From JAXMCK01 sp046349395 (GTDB lineage: Bacteria; Pseudomonadota; Alphaproteobacteria; Geminicoccales; Geminicoccaceae), in NCBI GenBank assembly GCA_046349395.1, contig JAXMCK010000006.1, forward strand, positions 186,001 through 250,000: a stretch of DNA of 64,000 nt, given 5' to 3'. Below, in pieces: positions 40,235-51,194 of this stretch. The translations under genes and the position numbers were made by a program. Each line of letters opens with the position of its first letter. Positions within the stretch are counted from its first letter, which is position 1. Under the pieces are notes generated by a model. It was not told the origin of the DNA and searched no databases. It worked only from the letters and a program-made list of their open reading frames with translations.

Positions 40235-40585
40235 CTACTCGACCCCAGGTTTCGCCACGTACGCGAACAGGGACGTGCGCTCGTAGCGCCAGGGATATTG
40301 CCGCACGAAGCGGCTCACCCGCGCGATCCGCCAGCTGACGAGACCGATGGCGAGAAGGATCGCGAAGTTCACGAGGAAGCCCACCGGGGCCAGGAGCGTG
40401 CCGTCGAACAGGGCGTAGATGAGGAAGCGGTCCGCCAGGGCAAGGCCGAAGCAGGCGGCGACGGCTTGCCAGGCCGGCTTCCAATTGTCCCCGACCGCCC
40501 GGCCGGCCAGTACCGCAGCGCCGCCGATCAGCACGACGGTGAGCCCGATGAAGACGGCCGGCGTGGTCCCGAGCAACTCCTCCAT
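40235..40585 (-). CDS. DUF6867-like small membrane protein of the liv operon
   Basis: A 116-residue protein with three to four hydrophobic helices (residues about 10-30, 38-60, 63-85) and a C-terminal YPWRYERTSLFAYVAKPGVE. It lies three bases after livF and before the binding protein. Small membrane proteins of this kind recur inside alphaproteobacterial liv operons and have been given a domain-of-unknown-function name. Whether it is a transporter accessory is not known. Confidence 0.65.
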   Translation of the reverse strand: MEELLGTTPAVFIGLTVVLIGGAAVLAGRAVGDNWKPAWQAVAACFGLALADRFLIYALFDGTLLAPVGFLVNFAILLAIGLVSWRIARVSRFVRQYPWRYERTSLFAYVAKPGVE

Positions 40586-40588
40586 GGC

Positions 40589-41298
<710 letters not shown>

Positions 41299-41299
<1 letters not shown>

Positions 41300-42149
41300 C
41301 AGTCCGTGCCCGCCATCTCGGCGAGATCGTCCGCCACCTCGGGCGGCAGTTCCTCGCTCTCGGGCTCACCGAGATAGGCCTTGATCACGGCCGGGTCGGT
41401 GCGGACCTCCTCGGGCGTGCCGTCGGCGATCTTGCGGCCGTAATCCAGCACGATGACGTGGTCCGAGATGCTCATGACCATGCCCATGTCGTGCTCGATC
41501 AAGAGGATCCCGATCTTCTCCTCGTCGCGGATCGAGCGCAGCAGCTGCGACAGCTCCGCCGTTTCGCGCGGGTTGAGGCCGGCCGCCGGCTCGTCGAGGC
41601 AGAGCAGCACAGGCTCGGTGCACATCGCCCGCGCGATCTCGAGCTTGCGCTGGTCGCCATAGGGCAGCGCCCCGGCCCGCCAGTCGGCCCGGTCGATGAG
41701 CCCTGTGCGCTCCAGCCAGAACTTCGCCCGGTCCACCGCCTTCGCCTCGGCCTTGCGGTACACGGGCAGGCCGAGGAGGCCGAAGATCGAGAAGCCCGAG
41801 GCCACCATCAGCGCGTTGTGCTGGGCGACGACGAGGTTCTCGAGGGCCGTCATCCCCGAGAACAGGCGGATGTTCTGGAAGGTGCGGGCGAGGCCCTGCC
41901 GGGCCACCTTGAAGCCGTCGATCTGCTCCAGCAGCACCGGGCCGTTGCGGCCGTCGAAGGCGAGCTCGCCCACGGTCGGCCGGTAGAAGCCGGTGAGACA
42001 GTTGAAGACGGTCGTCTTGCCGGCGCCGTTCGGGCCGATGACGGCCGTGATGTCCTGCTGCCGCGCGGCGAAGGACAAATCGTCCACGGCGACGAGGCCG
42101 CCGAAGCGCATCGTAAGATGGCGCACGTCGAGTACGGGCGGGCCCGACA

Positions 42150-42150
<1 letters not shown>
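41299..42150 (-). CDS. livG: Branched-chain amino acid ABC transporter ATPase LivG
   Basis: A 283-residue ATPase with Walker A GPNGAGKTT at 39-47, QGLARTFQNIRLFSGMTALENL (LivG Q-loop region), the degenerate signature LPYGDQRKLEIARAM, and Walker B LCLDEPAAGLNP. The C-terminal SELPPEVADDLAEMAGTD-like acidic tail is slightly longer than in E. coli. I start it at ATG 42150, overlapping the livM stop; the frame continues upstream as a livM shadow. Confidence 0.95.
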
Positions 42151-43463
<1,313 letters not shown>

Positions 43464-43468
43464 GCCGC

Positions 43469-44383
43469 TCAGACCTTCTCGATTTCGGGGCGGCCGAGCA
43501 GGCCCGTGGGCAGGAAGATCAGCACCACGACGAGAATGCAGAAGGCCGCCACGTCCTTGTACTGGATCGTGAAGTAGCCGGACCAGAAGGCCTCGACGAG
43601 GCCCAGCACGAGCCCGCCCAGCATGGCACCCGGGATCGAGCCGATGCCGCCCAGCACGGCCGCGGTGAACGCCTTCACCCCGGCGAGGAAGCCGATGAAG
43701 AAGTCGATCACGCCGTAGTAGAGCGTCGCCATCAGACCCGCGACGGCGGCGAGTGCCGCCCCCATCACGAAGGTCTGCGAGATCGTCCGATCGACGTTCA
43801 CCCCGCACAGGCCCGCCATCTTCAGATCCTGCTCGCAGGCCCGCTGCGAGCGGCCGAGCGGGGTCGAGCCGATCAGCCAGGAAAAGATGAACATCAGCAC
43901 CACGGTCAGCAGGATGACGAAGATCTGGATGTAGCTCAGCGTCACCGTGAACCCGCTGCCCTCACCGAACACGAAGCCGCCCTGGATCAGCGGCGGCAGC
44001 GGCTTCACCTGCGCGCCCTGGGTGATCTGGACGTAGTTCTGCAGGAAGATCGACATGCCGATGGCGGAGATCAGCGGGGCCAGGCGGAACGAGCCGCGCA
44101 GCGGCCGGTAGGCGATGCGCTCCACCGTCCAGCCATAGGCGGCGGTGATGACCATCGCCGCCAGCAGCACGCAGACCAGCGCCAGCGGCACCCACGTCAG
44201 GCCGACCATGCCCAGCAGTGTGAAGAAGATGATCGTGAGGAACGCTCCGATCATGTAGATCTCGCCGTGGGCGAAATTGATCATCCCGATGATGCCGTAG
44301 ACCATGCTGTAGCCGATGGCGATCAGCCCATACATGGACCCGAGCGTGACGCCGTTGATCAGCTGCTGCAGGAAATAATTCAT
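43469..44383 (-). CDS. livH: Branched-chain amino acid ABC transporter permease LivH
   Basis: A 304-residue permease with eight hydrophobic segments. It begins LQQLINGVTLGSMYGLIAIGYSMVYGIIGMINFAHGE, the LivH signature, and contains RACEQDLKMAGLCGVNVDRTI and AAVLGGIGSIPGAMLGG. First gene of the liv operon, divergent from the ABC-2 exporter with 145 bp between the starts, which must hold both promoters. Confidence 0.94.
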   Translation of the reverse strand: MNYFLQQLINGVTLGSMYGLIAIGYSMVYGIIGMINFAHGEIYMIGAFLTIIFFTLLGMVGLTWVPLALVCVLLAAMVITAAYGWTVERIAYRPLRGSFRLAPLISAIGMSIFLQNYVQITQGAQVKPLPPLIQGGFVFGEGSGFTVTLSYIQIFVILLTVVLMFIFSWLIGSTPLGRSQRACEQDLKMAGLCGVNVDRTISQTFVMGAALAAVAGLMATLYYGVIDFFIGFLAGVKAFTAAVLGGIGSIPGAMLGGLVLGLVEAFWSGYFTIQYKDVAAFCILVVVLIFLPTGLLGRPEIEKV

Positions 44384-44528
44384 TCTCGGCGTCGTCCCGA
44401 CCGCGTCGTTGCGCGCGTGTCATGAGCCCTGGCGGCCCTGCAACAGAGCCATGCGCGTCCGCCTTGTCAATCGGCATCCCCGCCCGCCCGGGGGAGCCAC
44501 CACCGCCCGTTGCCGCTATAGAGCGCCC

Positions 44529-45455
44529 ATGCAACCGATCGTTTCCATCGACCGACTCACCAAGACCTACGCCTCCGGACTGCCGGCGCTGCAGGAGGTC
44601 TCGCTCGACATAAGTCGCGGCGAGATCTTCGCGCTGCTGGGTCCGAACGGGGCCGGCAAGACCACGCTGATCAACATCGTCTGCGGGATCGTCAACGCCA
44701 CCTCCGGCACGGTGACGATCGATGGCGTCGACAATGTCCGCGACTACCGCCGCGCCAGGAGCGTGGTCGGCCTCGTCCCGCAGGAGCTGACGACGGATGC
44801 CTTCGAGACCGTCCAGGCCAACGTCGCCTACAGCCGGGGCCTGTTCGGCCGCCCACCCGATCCTGCCCTGATCGAGCGGATCCTCAAGGACCTCTCGCTC
44901 TGGGACAAGCGCGCCGCCCGCATCATGACCCTCTCGGGCGGCATGAAGCGCCGCCTGATGATCGCGAAGGCGCTCTCCCACGAGCCCTCCGTCCTCTTCC
45001 TCGACGAGCCCACCGCCGGCGTGGATGTCGAGCTGCGTCGCGACATGTGGCAGCTCGTCCGCCGCCTGCGCGCCAGCGGGGTCACCATCATCCTGACGAC
45101 GCACTATCTCGAAGAAGCCGAGGAGATGGCCGACCGGATCGGCGTCATCAACAAGGGCCGCCTGATCCTGGTCGAGGACAAGGCCGTCCTCATGCGCCGC
45201 CTCGGCAAGAAGCAGCTCATCCTCACGCTGCAGGACCCGATGGCGGCGATCCCGGGCGAGCTGGCGCCCTGGAACCTCACGCTTACCGACGGCGGCAAGG
45301 AGCTCGACTATAGCTTCGAGGCCAAGGCCGAGGAGACGGGCATCCCGGCCCTGCTCAACCGGCTGAACGACCTCGGCATTGCCTACCGCGATCTCCGCAC
45401 CCGCGAGAGCACGCTGGAAGAGATCTTCGTCGACCTCGTGAGCGAGCGCGCATGA
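44529..45455 (+). CDS. ABC-2 type exporter ATP-binding protein
   Basis: A 308-residue ATPase with Walker A GPNGAGKTT at 38-46, signature LSGGMKRRL, Walker B LFLDEPTAGVD and H-loop TTHYLEEAEEMADRI. The C-terminal 90 residues are the accessory domain of NodI/DrrA-type ABC-2 exporters. The ATG at 44529 gives the standard beginning; frame upstream to 44409 lies in the divergent promoter region. It overlaps the permease gene (ATGA). Cargo unknown; NodI/CcmA-like relatives export polysaccharides or drugs. Confidence 0.92.
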   Translation: MQPIVSIDRLTKTYASGLPALQEVSLDISRGEIFALLGPNGAGKTTLINIVCGIVNATSGTVTIDGVDNVRDYRRARSVVGLVPQELTTDAFETVQANVAYSRGLFGRPPDPALIERILKDLSLWDKRAARIMTLSGGMKRRLMIAKALSHEPSVLFLDEPTAGVDVELRRDMWQLVRRLRASGVTIILTTHYLEEAEEMADRIGVINKGRLILVEDKAVLMRRLGKKQLILTLQDPMAAIPGELAPWNLTLTDGGKELDYSFEAKAEETGIPALLNRLNDLGIAYRDLRTRESTLEEIFVDLVSERA

Positions 45456-46234
45456 CCGCCCCGGCCTTCGCCTTCAATCCCCACAGCGTCTGGGCGATCT
45501 ACCGCTTCGAGATGCACCGGGCGATCCGCACCGTCTGGCAGAGCCTCGTCGCGCCGGTCATCACGACCTCGCTCTACTTCGTCGTCTTCGGGGCCGCCAT
45601 CGGCGCCCACATGAACGAGATCGGCGGCGTCACTTACGGAGCCTTCATCGTGCCGGGCCTCATCATGCTGGCGGTCTTCACCCAGAGCCTCAGCAACGCT
45701 GCCTTCGGCATCTACTTTCCCCGCTTCATCGGCACGATCTTCGAGCTGCTCTCGGCCCCCGTCTCGCCCGTCGAGATCGTCGTCGGCTATGTCGGGGCCG
45801 CCGCCACGAAATCCATCGCGCTGGGCCTCATCATCCTGGCGACGGCCTCGCTCTTCGTGTCGATCCAGATCCAGCACCCCTTGTGGATGCTGGCTTTCCT
45901 GCTGCTGACCTCGCTCACCTTCAGCCTGATGGGCTTCATCATCGGCATCTGGGCCAAGGGCTTCGAGCAGCTCCAGTTCATCCCGCTGCTCGTCGTGACA
46001 CCGCTGAGCTTCCTGGGTGGTGCCTTCTACTCGATCGACATGCTCCCACCCCTCTGGCGCACGATCACCCTCTTCAACCCCGTCGTGTACCTGATCAGCG
46101 GCTTCCGCTGGAGCTTCTACGGCACCGCCGACGTCGCCGTCGGCCTCAGCCTCGGCATGACGCTGCTGTTCCTCTTGGTCTGCCTCGCCATCGTCAGCTG
46201 GATGTTCCGCACGGGGTACCGGTTGAAGAACTGA
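45452..46234 (+). CDS. ABC-2 type exporter permease
   Basis: A 260-residue membrane protein with six hydrophobic segments, beginning FNPHSVWAIYRFEMHRAIRTVWQSLVAPVITTSLYFVVFG. It has YGAFIVPGLIMLAVFTQSLSN and the ABC-2 signature region PLSFLGGAFYSIDMLPPLWRTI followed by FNPVVYLISGFRW. It is the NodJ/YadH-like partner of the ATPase before it. The Uma2-type gene begins one base after its stop. Confidence 0.92.
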   Translation: MTAPAFAFNPHSVWAIYRFEMHRAIRTVWQSLVAPVITTSLYFVVFGAAIGAHMNEIGGVTYGAFIVPGLIMLAVFTQSLSNAAFGIYFPRFIGTIFELLSAPVSPVEIVVGYVGAAATKSIALGLIILATASLFVSIQIQHPLWMLAFLLLTSLTFSLMGFIIGIWAKGFEQLQFIPLLVVTPLSFLGGAFYSIDMLPPLWRTITLFNPVVYLISGFRWSFYGTADVAVGLSLGMTLLFLLVCLAIVSWMFRTGYRLKN

Positions 46235-46235
46235 G

Positions 46236-46793
46236 ATGCAGGACCGGCCGACCAGCCACTGCTTCGACGTCGACGCCTACTGCCGTATGGCGGAGATCGG
46301 CATCTTCACGCGCGAAGACCGGTTGGAACTCATCGACGGAATCGTCTTTGACATGACGCCCGTCAGTGACGTTCACGCAGCCGCGACGGACAGTCTCGTC
46401 GAGCTCGTCTCACACGCGGCAGGCCGGCTGGCTCAGCTCAGGGTCCAGGGGCCACTCCGGTTGGACGCGGGGACGCAGGTTCAGCCCGACCTTCTGCTGC
46501 TCCGCCGCCGCGCCGATCGGTACCGGCACACCGCGGCCACCGCAGCCGACGTCCTCCTCCTCGTCGAGGTCGCGGACAGCTCGCTCGCTTACGATCAAGG
46601 CGCCAAGCTCGCCCTCTACGCGCGCCACGGCGTGCCCGAGGTCTGGATCGTCGACCTCGCGAGCCAGGCCGTCGAAGTTTGCCGGTCTCCCGGCCCGCAG
46701 GGCTACGCCGAGCGCCAGCGCCTCGACGCGGGGACGATCCATCCGACGCTGGTACCCGAGCTCGCCGTCGATCTGGGGACGTTGTTCCAGTAG
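46236..46793 (+). CDS. Uma2-family (PD-(D/E)XK) endonuclease-like protein
   Basis: A 185-residue protein of the Uma2/DUF820 family, a restriction-endonuclease-like fold. Visible elements are RLELIDGIVFDM (first acidic strand, about 27-38), VQPDLLLLRR (PD of the PD-(D/E)XK core), LLVEVADSSLAYDQGAKLALYA (E-x-D-x-S plus D-x-x-x-K) and GVPEVWIVDL. All core residues are present, so it should be a competent nuclease fold, although cellular function in the family is not established. Only one base separates it from the exporter permease, so they share a transcript. Confidence 0.85.
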   Translation: MQDRPTSHCFDVDAYCRMAEIGIFTREDRLELIDGIVFDMTPVSDVHAAATDSLVELVSHAAGRLAQLRVQGPLRLDAGTQVQPDLLLLRRRADRYRHTAATAADVLLLVEVADSSLAYDQGAKLALYARHGVPEVWIVDLASQAVEVCRSPGPQGYAERQRLDAGTIHPTLVPELAVDLGTLFQ

Positions 46794-46901
46794 CGGGACC
46801 GACCGTCACCGCTTCGGCCTCACGATCCCGCGTTCGGCACGCTACGGCGCAACCATCCCGCTCTTTTCCGCTTCATGCCCCGGCAGCAGCGGGGAAGCGG
46901 C

Positions 46902-48113
46902 ATGGCGGCGACGGTCGGCTCTGGTGTCACGGCTCTCATCGTCCTCAACTTCTTCATGGCCGACGTGCGCGACGGTCTTGGCCCTTATCTCGCCGCCCTC
47001 TTGCAGACCGAAGGCTGGGACACCGCCGCCATCGGCCTCGCGATGACCGCCGGCGGCATCGTCGGCATGCTGGCGACCGTGCCGGCCGGTGCCTGGGTCG
47101 ACGCCACCCGCCACAAGCGCACGGTCCTCGTCGCCGCCTCGGTCCTCGTCACCGGCGGCTGCCTGCTCCTCCTCTGGAGCACCAGCACCGCGGTCGTCGG
47201 TCTTTCCCAGCTCGCCATCCCGCTGGCCGGTGCGGTCATCCCGCCCGCCATCGCCGGCATCTCTCTCGGCATCGTCGGCCCGAAGGCCTTCGACCGACAG
47301 CTCGGCGGCAACGAGGCCGCCAACCACACCGGCAACGTCGTCAGCGCCACGCTGGGCGGTGCCGCCGCCTGGTTCATCGGCATCGTCGGCGTGCTCCTCG
47401 TCCAGGCTGCGATGACGGTGGGCGCGATCGTGGCCACCCTCGCCATCCCGCCGAAATCGATCGACCATGCGAGGGCCCGCGGCCAGGCATCGGACACGAC
47501 CGCACCAGAGAAGTTTACCGACCTGCTGCGCTCCGGCCCGCTGCTCGTCTTCGCGCTGACCATGGGCTTCTTCCATCTGGGCAACGCCGCGATGCTGCCG
47601 CTGGTCGGCCTGCAGCTGGGGGCCGACGGCGGCTCGGCCGGGTTTTGGCTTTCGGCCGCCATCGTCATCGCCCAGCTCACCATGATCCCGATGGCGTTGC
47701 TCACCGCGCGGGTCGCCGGCAGCCGCGGTTACCGCCCCATCGTCGTCGCCGCCCTCCTCGTCCTCCCCATCCGGGCCGCCTGCGCGGCCCTCCTGCCGCC
47801 CTTCTGGAGCATCGTCCCGGTCCAGATCCTGGACGGCGTCGGTGCTGGCCTCCTCGGCGTCGCCACCCCCGGCATGGTCGCCCGCATCATGGCCGGCACC
47901 GGCCGCTTCAACGCCGGCCTGGGTGCCGTCATGACCCTCCAGGGTGTGGGCGCCGCCCTCAGCCCGGCGCTCGGCGGCTGGGTCGCCGACAAGTTCGGCT
48001 ACCCGATCGCGTTCGGGGTCCTCGGCGCGATCGCGTTCCTCGCGATCCCGTTATTCATTGGTGTCGGTAACGGGACAGCCGAGCCCGCCCTTGCGGCGGC
48101 CTCTTCAGACTGA
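46902..48113 (+). CDS. MFS transporter
   Basis: A 403-residue major facilitator protein with about twelve hydrophobic helices. MTAGGIVGMLATVPAGAWVDATRHKRTV carries the inter-helix motif (GxxxDxxxxK/R-like) after helix 2, and AALSPALGGWVADKFGY the equivalent in the second half. I use the ATG at 46902 because GGGGAAG lies four bases upstream; an ATG at 46875 is in frame. Substrate unknown; probably an exporter of a small molecule. Confidence 0.85.
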   Translation: MAATVGSGVTALIVLNFFMADVRDGLGPYLAALLQTEGWDTAAIGLAMTAGGIVGMLATVPAGAWVDATRHKRTVLVAASVLVTGGCLLLLWSTSTAVVGLSQLAIPLAGAVIPPAIAGISLGIVGPKAFDRQLGGNEAANHTGNVVSATLGGAAAWFIGIVGVLLVQAAMTVGAIVATLAIPPKSIDHARARGQASDTTAPEKFTDLLRSGPLLVFALTMGFFHLGNAAMLPLVGLQLGADGGSAGFWLSAAIVIAQLTMIPMALLTARVAGSRGYRPIVVAALLVLPIRAACAALLPPFWSIVPVQILDGVGAGLLGVATPGMVARIMAGTGRFNAGLGAVMTLQGVGAALSPALGGWVADKFGYPIAFGVLGAIAFLAIPLFIGVGNGTAEPALAAASSD

Positions 48114-48179
48114 ACGGAAGCATGGGCAATGGCGCCCGGCTTCGCAGCCGGACGCAGACACTCGAATCGAACTGCCCGC

Positions 48180-48353
48180 TCAGCTGAAATCGATGGATGT
48201 GTCGGGCATCCGCGGCTGCTCGCGACCGTCGGGCATGAACGGCTCGTCGTTCAGGCGATCGAGCGCCGCGAACCAAGCCCCCAGGTCTTGGCCCGGCGGC
48301 TCAGTGGGCCCATCGCTACCCACTTCGGGTGGGCGGCGTGCATCGTTTAGCAC
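48180..48353 (-). CDS. Small protein, possible truncated VapB-like antitoxin tail
   Basis: On the minus strand, just below typA, a 57-codon frame from GTG 48353 ends at 48180. It ends with LGAWFAALDRLNDEPFMPDG then REQPRMPDTSIDFS. The pattern W/F-x-x-L-x-x-x-x-x-EPFMP-x-GR-x-QP is reminiscent of the toxin-binding tails of VapB/AbrB-type antitoxins. The N-terminal DNA-binding domain and any toxin are missing, and the frame is open upstream to the end of typA without another start. Possibly a remnant. Confidence 0.3.
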   Translation of the reverse strand: MLNDARRPPEVGSDGPTEPPGQDLGAWFAALDRLNDEPFMPDGREQPRMPDTSIDFS

Positions 48354-48400
48354 CGGCGATGTTGGTGCACCGCCTCGACCATCACGCGCGTCGTCGACGA

Positions 48401-50221
48401 TCAGGCGACTTCCTTCTGCTTCGCCATCCTCTTCCGCATGTTCGGGTCGAGGTGCCGCTTGCGGAGCCGGATCGCCTTCGGCGTCACCTCGACCAGCTCG
48501 TCGTCGGAAATGTAGGCGATCGCCCGCTCCAGGGTCATCTTGACCGGCGGGGTGAGCAGCACGGCGTCGTCCTTGCCGGCGGCCCGGATGTTGGTGAGCT
48601 TCTTGGCGCGCAGCGGCTGCACGTCGAGGTCATTGCCGCGGGTGTGCTCGCCGATGATCATGCCCTCATAGACCTTCTCGCCGGCCCCGATGAAGAGCGG
48701 CCCGCGCTCCTGCAGGTACCAGAGCGCGTAGGCCACCGACTCGCCCTGGTCGTTCGAGATCAGGACCCCGGTGTGCCGCTGCGCGATCGGCCCGCGATAG
48801 GGCTCGAAGGCGTGGAACAGGCGGTTCAGGACGCCGGTGCCGCGCGTGTCGGTGAGGAACTCGCCGATATAGCCGATCAGTGCCCGCGACGGGGCGTGGA
48901 AGACGAGCCGCGTCTTGCCGGCCCCGGCCGGGCGCATGTCCTTCAGCTCGCTGCGCCGCGAGGTCAGCTTCTCGACGACGACGCCGGCATATTCCTCGTC
49001 GACGTCGACCGTGACCTCCTCGATCGGCTCCAGCTGGCGGCCGTCCTCGTCGGTCTGGAACAGCACGCGCGGGCGGCCGACGCAAAGCTCGTAGCCCTCG
49101 CGCCGCATCTGCTCGATCAGCACGGCCAGCTGCAGCTCGCCGCGGCCCGCCACCTCGAACGCGTCCTTCTCCTCGCTCTGCCGCACGCGGATGGCGACAT
49201 TGCCCTCGGCCTCGCGCATCAGCCGCTCGCCGATCTGGCGCGAGGTGACCTTGCTGCCCTCCTGCCCCGCATAGGGCCCGTCATTGACCGAGAAGGTCAT
49301 GGCGATGGTCGAGGGGTCGATCGCCTGGGCCGGCAGCGGCTCGCTCAGGGTCGGCTCGCACAAGGTGTCGGCGACCGTCGCTTCCGAGAAGCCCGCGATC
49401 GCCACGATGTCGCCGGCCTCGGCCTCGTCGATGGGTGCGCGCTCCAGGCCGCGGAAGGCCAGGATCTTGGTGACGCGCGTCTGCTCGACCGTGTGGCCGT
49501 CGCGGCTCAGCGCCTTCAGGTTGGCGTTGGGCTTCAGCCGGCCCGAATAGATGCGGCCGGTCAGCAGGCGCCCGAGATAGGGGTTCGCCTCCAGCGTCGT
49601 CGCCAGCATCCGGAACGGCCCCTCGGGGTCGGCGACCGGGGCCGGCACGTGCTTCACGATCAGGTCGAACAAGGGCGCCATGCCGTCGACCGGGTCGCCC
49701 ATCTCGCGCACCGCCCAGCCCTGCTTGGCGCTGGCATAGACGTGCGGGAAGTCGAGTTGATGCTCGTCGGCGTCGAGGGCGGCGAAGAGGTCGAAGATCT
49801 CGTTCAGGACCTCCATCGCCCGCTGGTCGGGCTTGTCGACCTTGTTGATGACGACGATCGGCCGCAGGCCGCGGCGCAGCGCCTTGCCCAGGACGAACTT
49901 CGTCTGCGGCATCGGCCCCTCGGAGGCGTCGACGAGCAGCAGGCAGGAATCGACCATCGAAAGGATGCGCTCGACCTCGCCGCCGAAATCGGCGTGGCCC
50001 GGCGTGTCGACGATGTTGACCCGCGTGCCGTGCCAGTCGACCGAGGTGCACTTGGCGAGGATGGTGATCCCGCGCTCGCGCTCCAGGTCGTTGCTGTCCA
50101 TGGCCCGTTCCTGGACCTGCTGGTTGGCCCGGAACGTGCCGGACTGCTGCAGCAGGCGGTCGACGAGAGTCGTCTTGCCATGGTCGACGTGCGCGATGAT
50201 CGCGATGTTGCGCAGGCTCAT
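48401..50221 (-). CDS. typA: Translational GTPase TypA/BipA
   Basis: A 606-residue ribosome-associated GTPase needed for 50S assembly at low temperature and for stress responses. G1 is AHVDHGKTT (10-18), G2 RERGITI, G3 DTPGHADFGGEVER and G4 NKVDKPDQR. An EF-Tu domain 2, EF-G-like domains III and V (RRSELKDMRPAG) and the BipA-specific C-terminal domain (RAIAYISDDELVEVTPKAIRLRKR) follow. Length is normal. ATG at 50221 begins MSLRNIAII. Monocistronic by appearance. Confidence 0.97.
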   Translation of the reverse strand: MSLRNIAIIAHVDHGKTTLVDRLLQQSGTFRANQQVQERAMDSNDLERERGITILAKCTSVDWHGTRVNIVDTPGHADFGGEVERILSMVDSCLLLVDASEGPMPQTKFVLGKALRRGLRPIVVINKVDKPDQRAMEVLNEIFDLFAALDADEHQLDFPHVYASAKQGWAVREMGDPVDGMAPLFDLIVKHVPAPVADPEGPFRMLATTLEANPYLGRLLTGRIYSGRLKPNANLKALSRDGHTVEQTRVTKILAFRGLERAPIDEAEAGDIVAIAGFSEATVADTLCEPTLSEPLPAQAIDPSTIAMTFSVNDGPYAGQEGSKVTSRQIGERLMREAEGNVAIRVRQSEEKDAFEVAGRGELQLAVLIEQMRREGYELCVGRPRVLFQTDEDGRQLEPIEEVTVDVDEEYAGVVVEKLTSRRSELKDMRPAGAGKTRLVFHAPSRALIGYIGEFLTDTRGTGVLNRLFHAFEPYRGPIAQRHTGVLISNDQGESVAYALWYLQERGPLFIGAGEKVYEGMIIGEHTRGNDLDVQPLRAKKLTNIRAAGKDDAVLLTPPVKMTLERAIAYISDDELVEVTPKAIRLRKRHLDPNMRKRMAKQKEVA

Positions 50222-50555
50222 GAGTCACCGGTGAAGAGTAACGGGCCGCCGCCGCTGATATAGGGACGCGTGGTGACAGCACCAAGCGCGCCCGGAATGT
50301 GCGCATTCGCACATCGGCCAGCGTTACGGCGGCTTATCCTGTCCGTCTCGGTCTCGCAACTGCCGCGCCGGCGACATCGGCGCGCACGAGATGGATGCGG
50401 ACGATGTGGCCTGTGCGATCCCGATCCGACGTCTGCCCCGGCGACCTGCTGGCGGGAAGCTGGACCCGCGTGGCGCCGGTACGCTGCGCGCCGCAGTCGG
50501 ACATGGTCGCACTGCCGGGCCTCGGGCCGGCGCATCTGCCGAGACTGATCGTATC
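50222..50555. other. Divergent typA/cyclase spacer with an inverted repeat
   Basis: A 334-bp region between divergent starts. It contains ATGTGCG-CATT-CGCACAT (50297-50314), a 7-bp perfect inverted repeat about 80 bp from the typA start that could be an operator. Frames crossing it on both strands (for example 50299-50613) lack family features or good ribosome sites, so I do not call a gene. Confidence 0.4.
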
Positions 50556-51191
50556 ATGTGGATCCGCAACACTATCGAGGGGGGAGGCCTTGCGGGCCGC
50601 CTCCGCCGCCTGATCGGCCCGCCCGCGGACCCGACATCAGCGGTCCGCGCCGTCATGTTCACCGACATCGTCGGCTTCACCCGGCTCGCCGAAACCCTGG
50701 CACCGCAAGCCGTGCACGCCTTCCTGGACCGGCACGTCAGGCTGCTGTCCAAGGCCATCCACGACCATGGCGGGACCGTCGAGAAGGTGGTGGGCGACGG
50801 CATGGTCGCCTACTGGGACCTGCGGGACGGGCGCCGACCGCTGCCGGCCCTGCCGGCCGCCCTTCTGATCCGCCGCCTGATCGGCCACGACAATGCCCGC
50901 CGTGGCACAAGCGGCGAGCCGCCGGTGCGGCTGCGTGTCGGGCTCCATGCCGGACCGGTCCACCGGGCCCCGCTCGGTGGCCGGCAAACACTCTGTGGCG
51001 ACACGGTGAACGTCACACAGCGGCTGGAGGATGCCGCCCGGCATCTGCGGCCCGCACCCGAGGTCGCCATCCTGGCGAGCGATGTGGTCGTAGCAGGCGC
51101 AGGCGCGGGCTACCGCTTCCGCGACCTCGGCCCGCTCGCGATGCGCGGCCGCGACCAGACGGTCCGTGCCTACGCCCTCGACGATGGCTGA
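50556..51191 (+). CDS. Class III adenylyl cyclase, minimal catalytic domain
   Basis: A 211-residue soluble protein that is essentially one class III cyclase domain. FTDIVGFTRLAE holds the first metal Asp (Asp37); VEKVVGDGMVAYW gives the adenine-selecting Lys77 and second metal Asp81; LCGDTVNVTQRLEDAAR gives Asp149, Asn152 and Arg156. These predict ATP rather than GTP use and an intact active site. A 30-residue N-terminal segment is the only extra part: no transmembrane helices, GAF, HAMP or receiver domain. ATG 50556 starts just before the domain; an in-frame ATG at 50391 would add low-complexity sequence. Confidence 0.85.
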   Translation: MWIRNTIEGGGLAGRLRRLIGPPADPTSAVRAVMFTDIVGFTRLAETLAPQAVHAFLDRHVRLLSKAIHDHGGTVEKVVGDGMVAYWDLRDGRRPLPALPAALLIRRLIGHDNARRGTSGEPPVRLRVGLHAGPVHRAPLGGRQTLCGDTVNVTQRLEDAARHLRPAPEVAILASDVVVAGAGAGYRFRDLGPLAMRGRDQTVRAYALDDG

Positions 51192-51194
51192 TGG

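Noticed and set aside
50299..50613. 104-codon plus-strand frame before the cyclase
   Set aside because: No family features, overlaps the cyclase start in another frame and has no convincing ribosome site.
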